Positions 39,554-39,565 of a DNA stretch of 39,565 nucleotides are shown here, piece by piece; the first letter of the stretch is position 1, and each line of letters starts with the position of its first letter. The notes under the pieces are model-generated. The model saw nothing but the letters and a program-made list of their open reading frames with translations. It did no database searches and was not told where the DNA came from. A program made the translations under genes and the position numbers. The stretch is from DASXMR01 sp036495525 (lineage in GTDB: Bacteria; Actinomycetota; Actinomycetes; Streptosporangiales; Streptosporangiaceae), in contig DASXMR010000136.1 in assembly GCA_036495525.1 (NCBI GenBank), positions 1 to 39,565 on the forward strand. The letters are read 5' to 3'.

Positions 39554-39565
39554 GGGGGGGGGGGG
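39554..39565. other. Terminal 12-base G run
   Basis: The window ends in an uninterrupted run of 12 G. This is a common read or assembly-edge artefact and should not be treated as biological. Confidence 0.7.

Noticed and set aside
1..39565. CRISPR arrays, tRNA/rRNA genes, insertion sequences, prophage
   Set aside because: No regularly spaced repeats, no recognisable tRNA cloverleaf or rRNA sequence, and no transposase, integrase or phage gene was found on either strand.

Overview
The window is very GC-rich chromosomal DNA from an actinomycete. Evidence for this is the GC-biased third codon positions, the frequent GTG and TTG starts, the 4-nt ATGA/GTGA gene overlaps, and a full-length PknG-type kinase, a family known from Actinomycetota. 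Arginine is often encoded by AGG, which is not typical of Streptomyces, so a deep-branching soil lineage is possible; I cannot name a genus. I see no rRNA, tRNA, CRISPR array, insertion sequence or prophage. The last 12 bases are a run of G that looks like a contig-end artefact.

Layout. 1-3.4 kb: xseA without an adjacent xseB, then a membrane acyltransferase with a C-terminal SGNH domain. 3.4-4.3 kb: a decay zone holding an AraC-family remnant and a frameshifted DUF4242 gene. 4.3-8.3 kb: OsmC overlapping an HD-GYP/LuxR regulator, then SnoaL-like, DsrE-like and ChbG-like genes. 8.5-12 kb: two proteins sharing an unnamed domain, then an ECF-type sigma factor translationally coupled to a CU044_5270-type membrane protein. 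12.3-15.7 kb: a GNAT acetyltransferase, a divergent membrane protein/MarR pair, and an MFS exporter preceded by two matching operator-like repeats.

16-25.5 kb is the most interesting part. Seven same-strand genes, several coupled by 4-nt overlaps, encode a PstS-type phosphate-binding lipoprotein, a four-helix membrane protein resembling mycobacterial GlnX, a helical coiled-coil protein, PknG, a PP2C phosphatase with a zinc ribbon, a VWA (MIDAS) protein and a zinc-ribbon FHA protein. In mycobacteria, GlnH (an amino-acid binding lipoprotein), GlnX and PknG form a nutrient-sensing relay. Here the sensor slot is taken by a PstS-like protein with no PstCAB permease, and a writer, eraser and reader of phosphothreonine are all present. 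A secreted purple acid phosphatase follows, preceded by a partial PHO-box-like repeat. My inference is that this is a phosphate-sensing version of the GlnH-GlnX-PknG pathway.

27.4-29.8 kb: a methyltransferase and a 2-oxoglutarate-oxygenase-like protein, divergent, then an MBL-fold hydrolase. 29.9-33 kb: a GntR/FCD regulator, alpha/beta hydrolase and APC permease operon with a clear promoter, operator-like repeat and terminator. 33.1-34.7 kb: a CPA1 Na+/H+ antiporter. 34.9-39.5 kb: an aldo/keto reductase, an ornithine-cyclodeaminase-like enzyme and a threonine-dehydratase-like enzyme, then a Leu/Ile/Val-type binding lipoprotein, together suggesting uptake and catabolism of an amino-acid-like compound.
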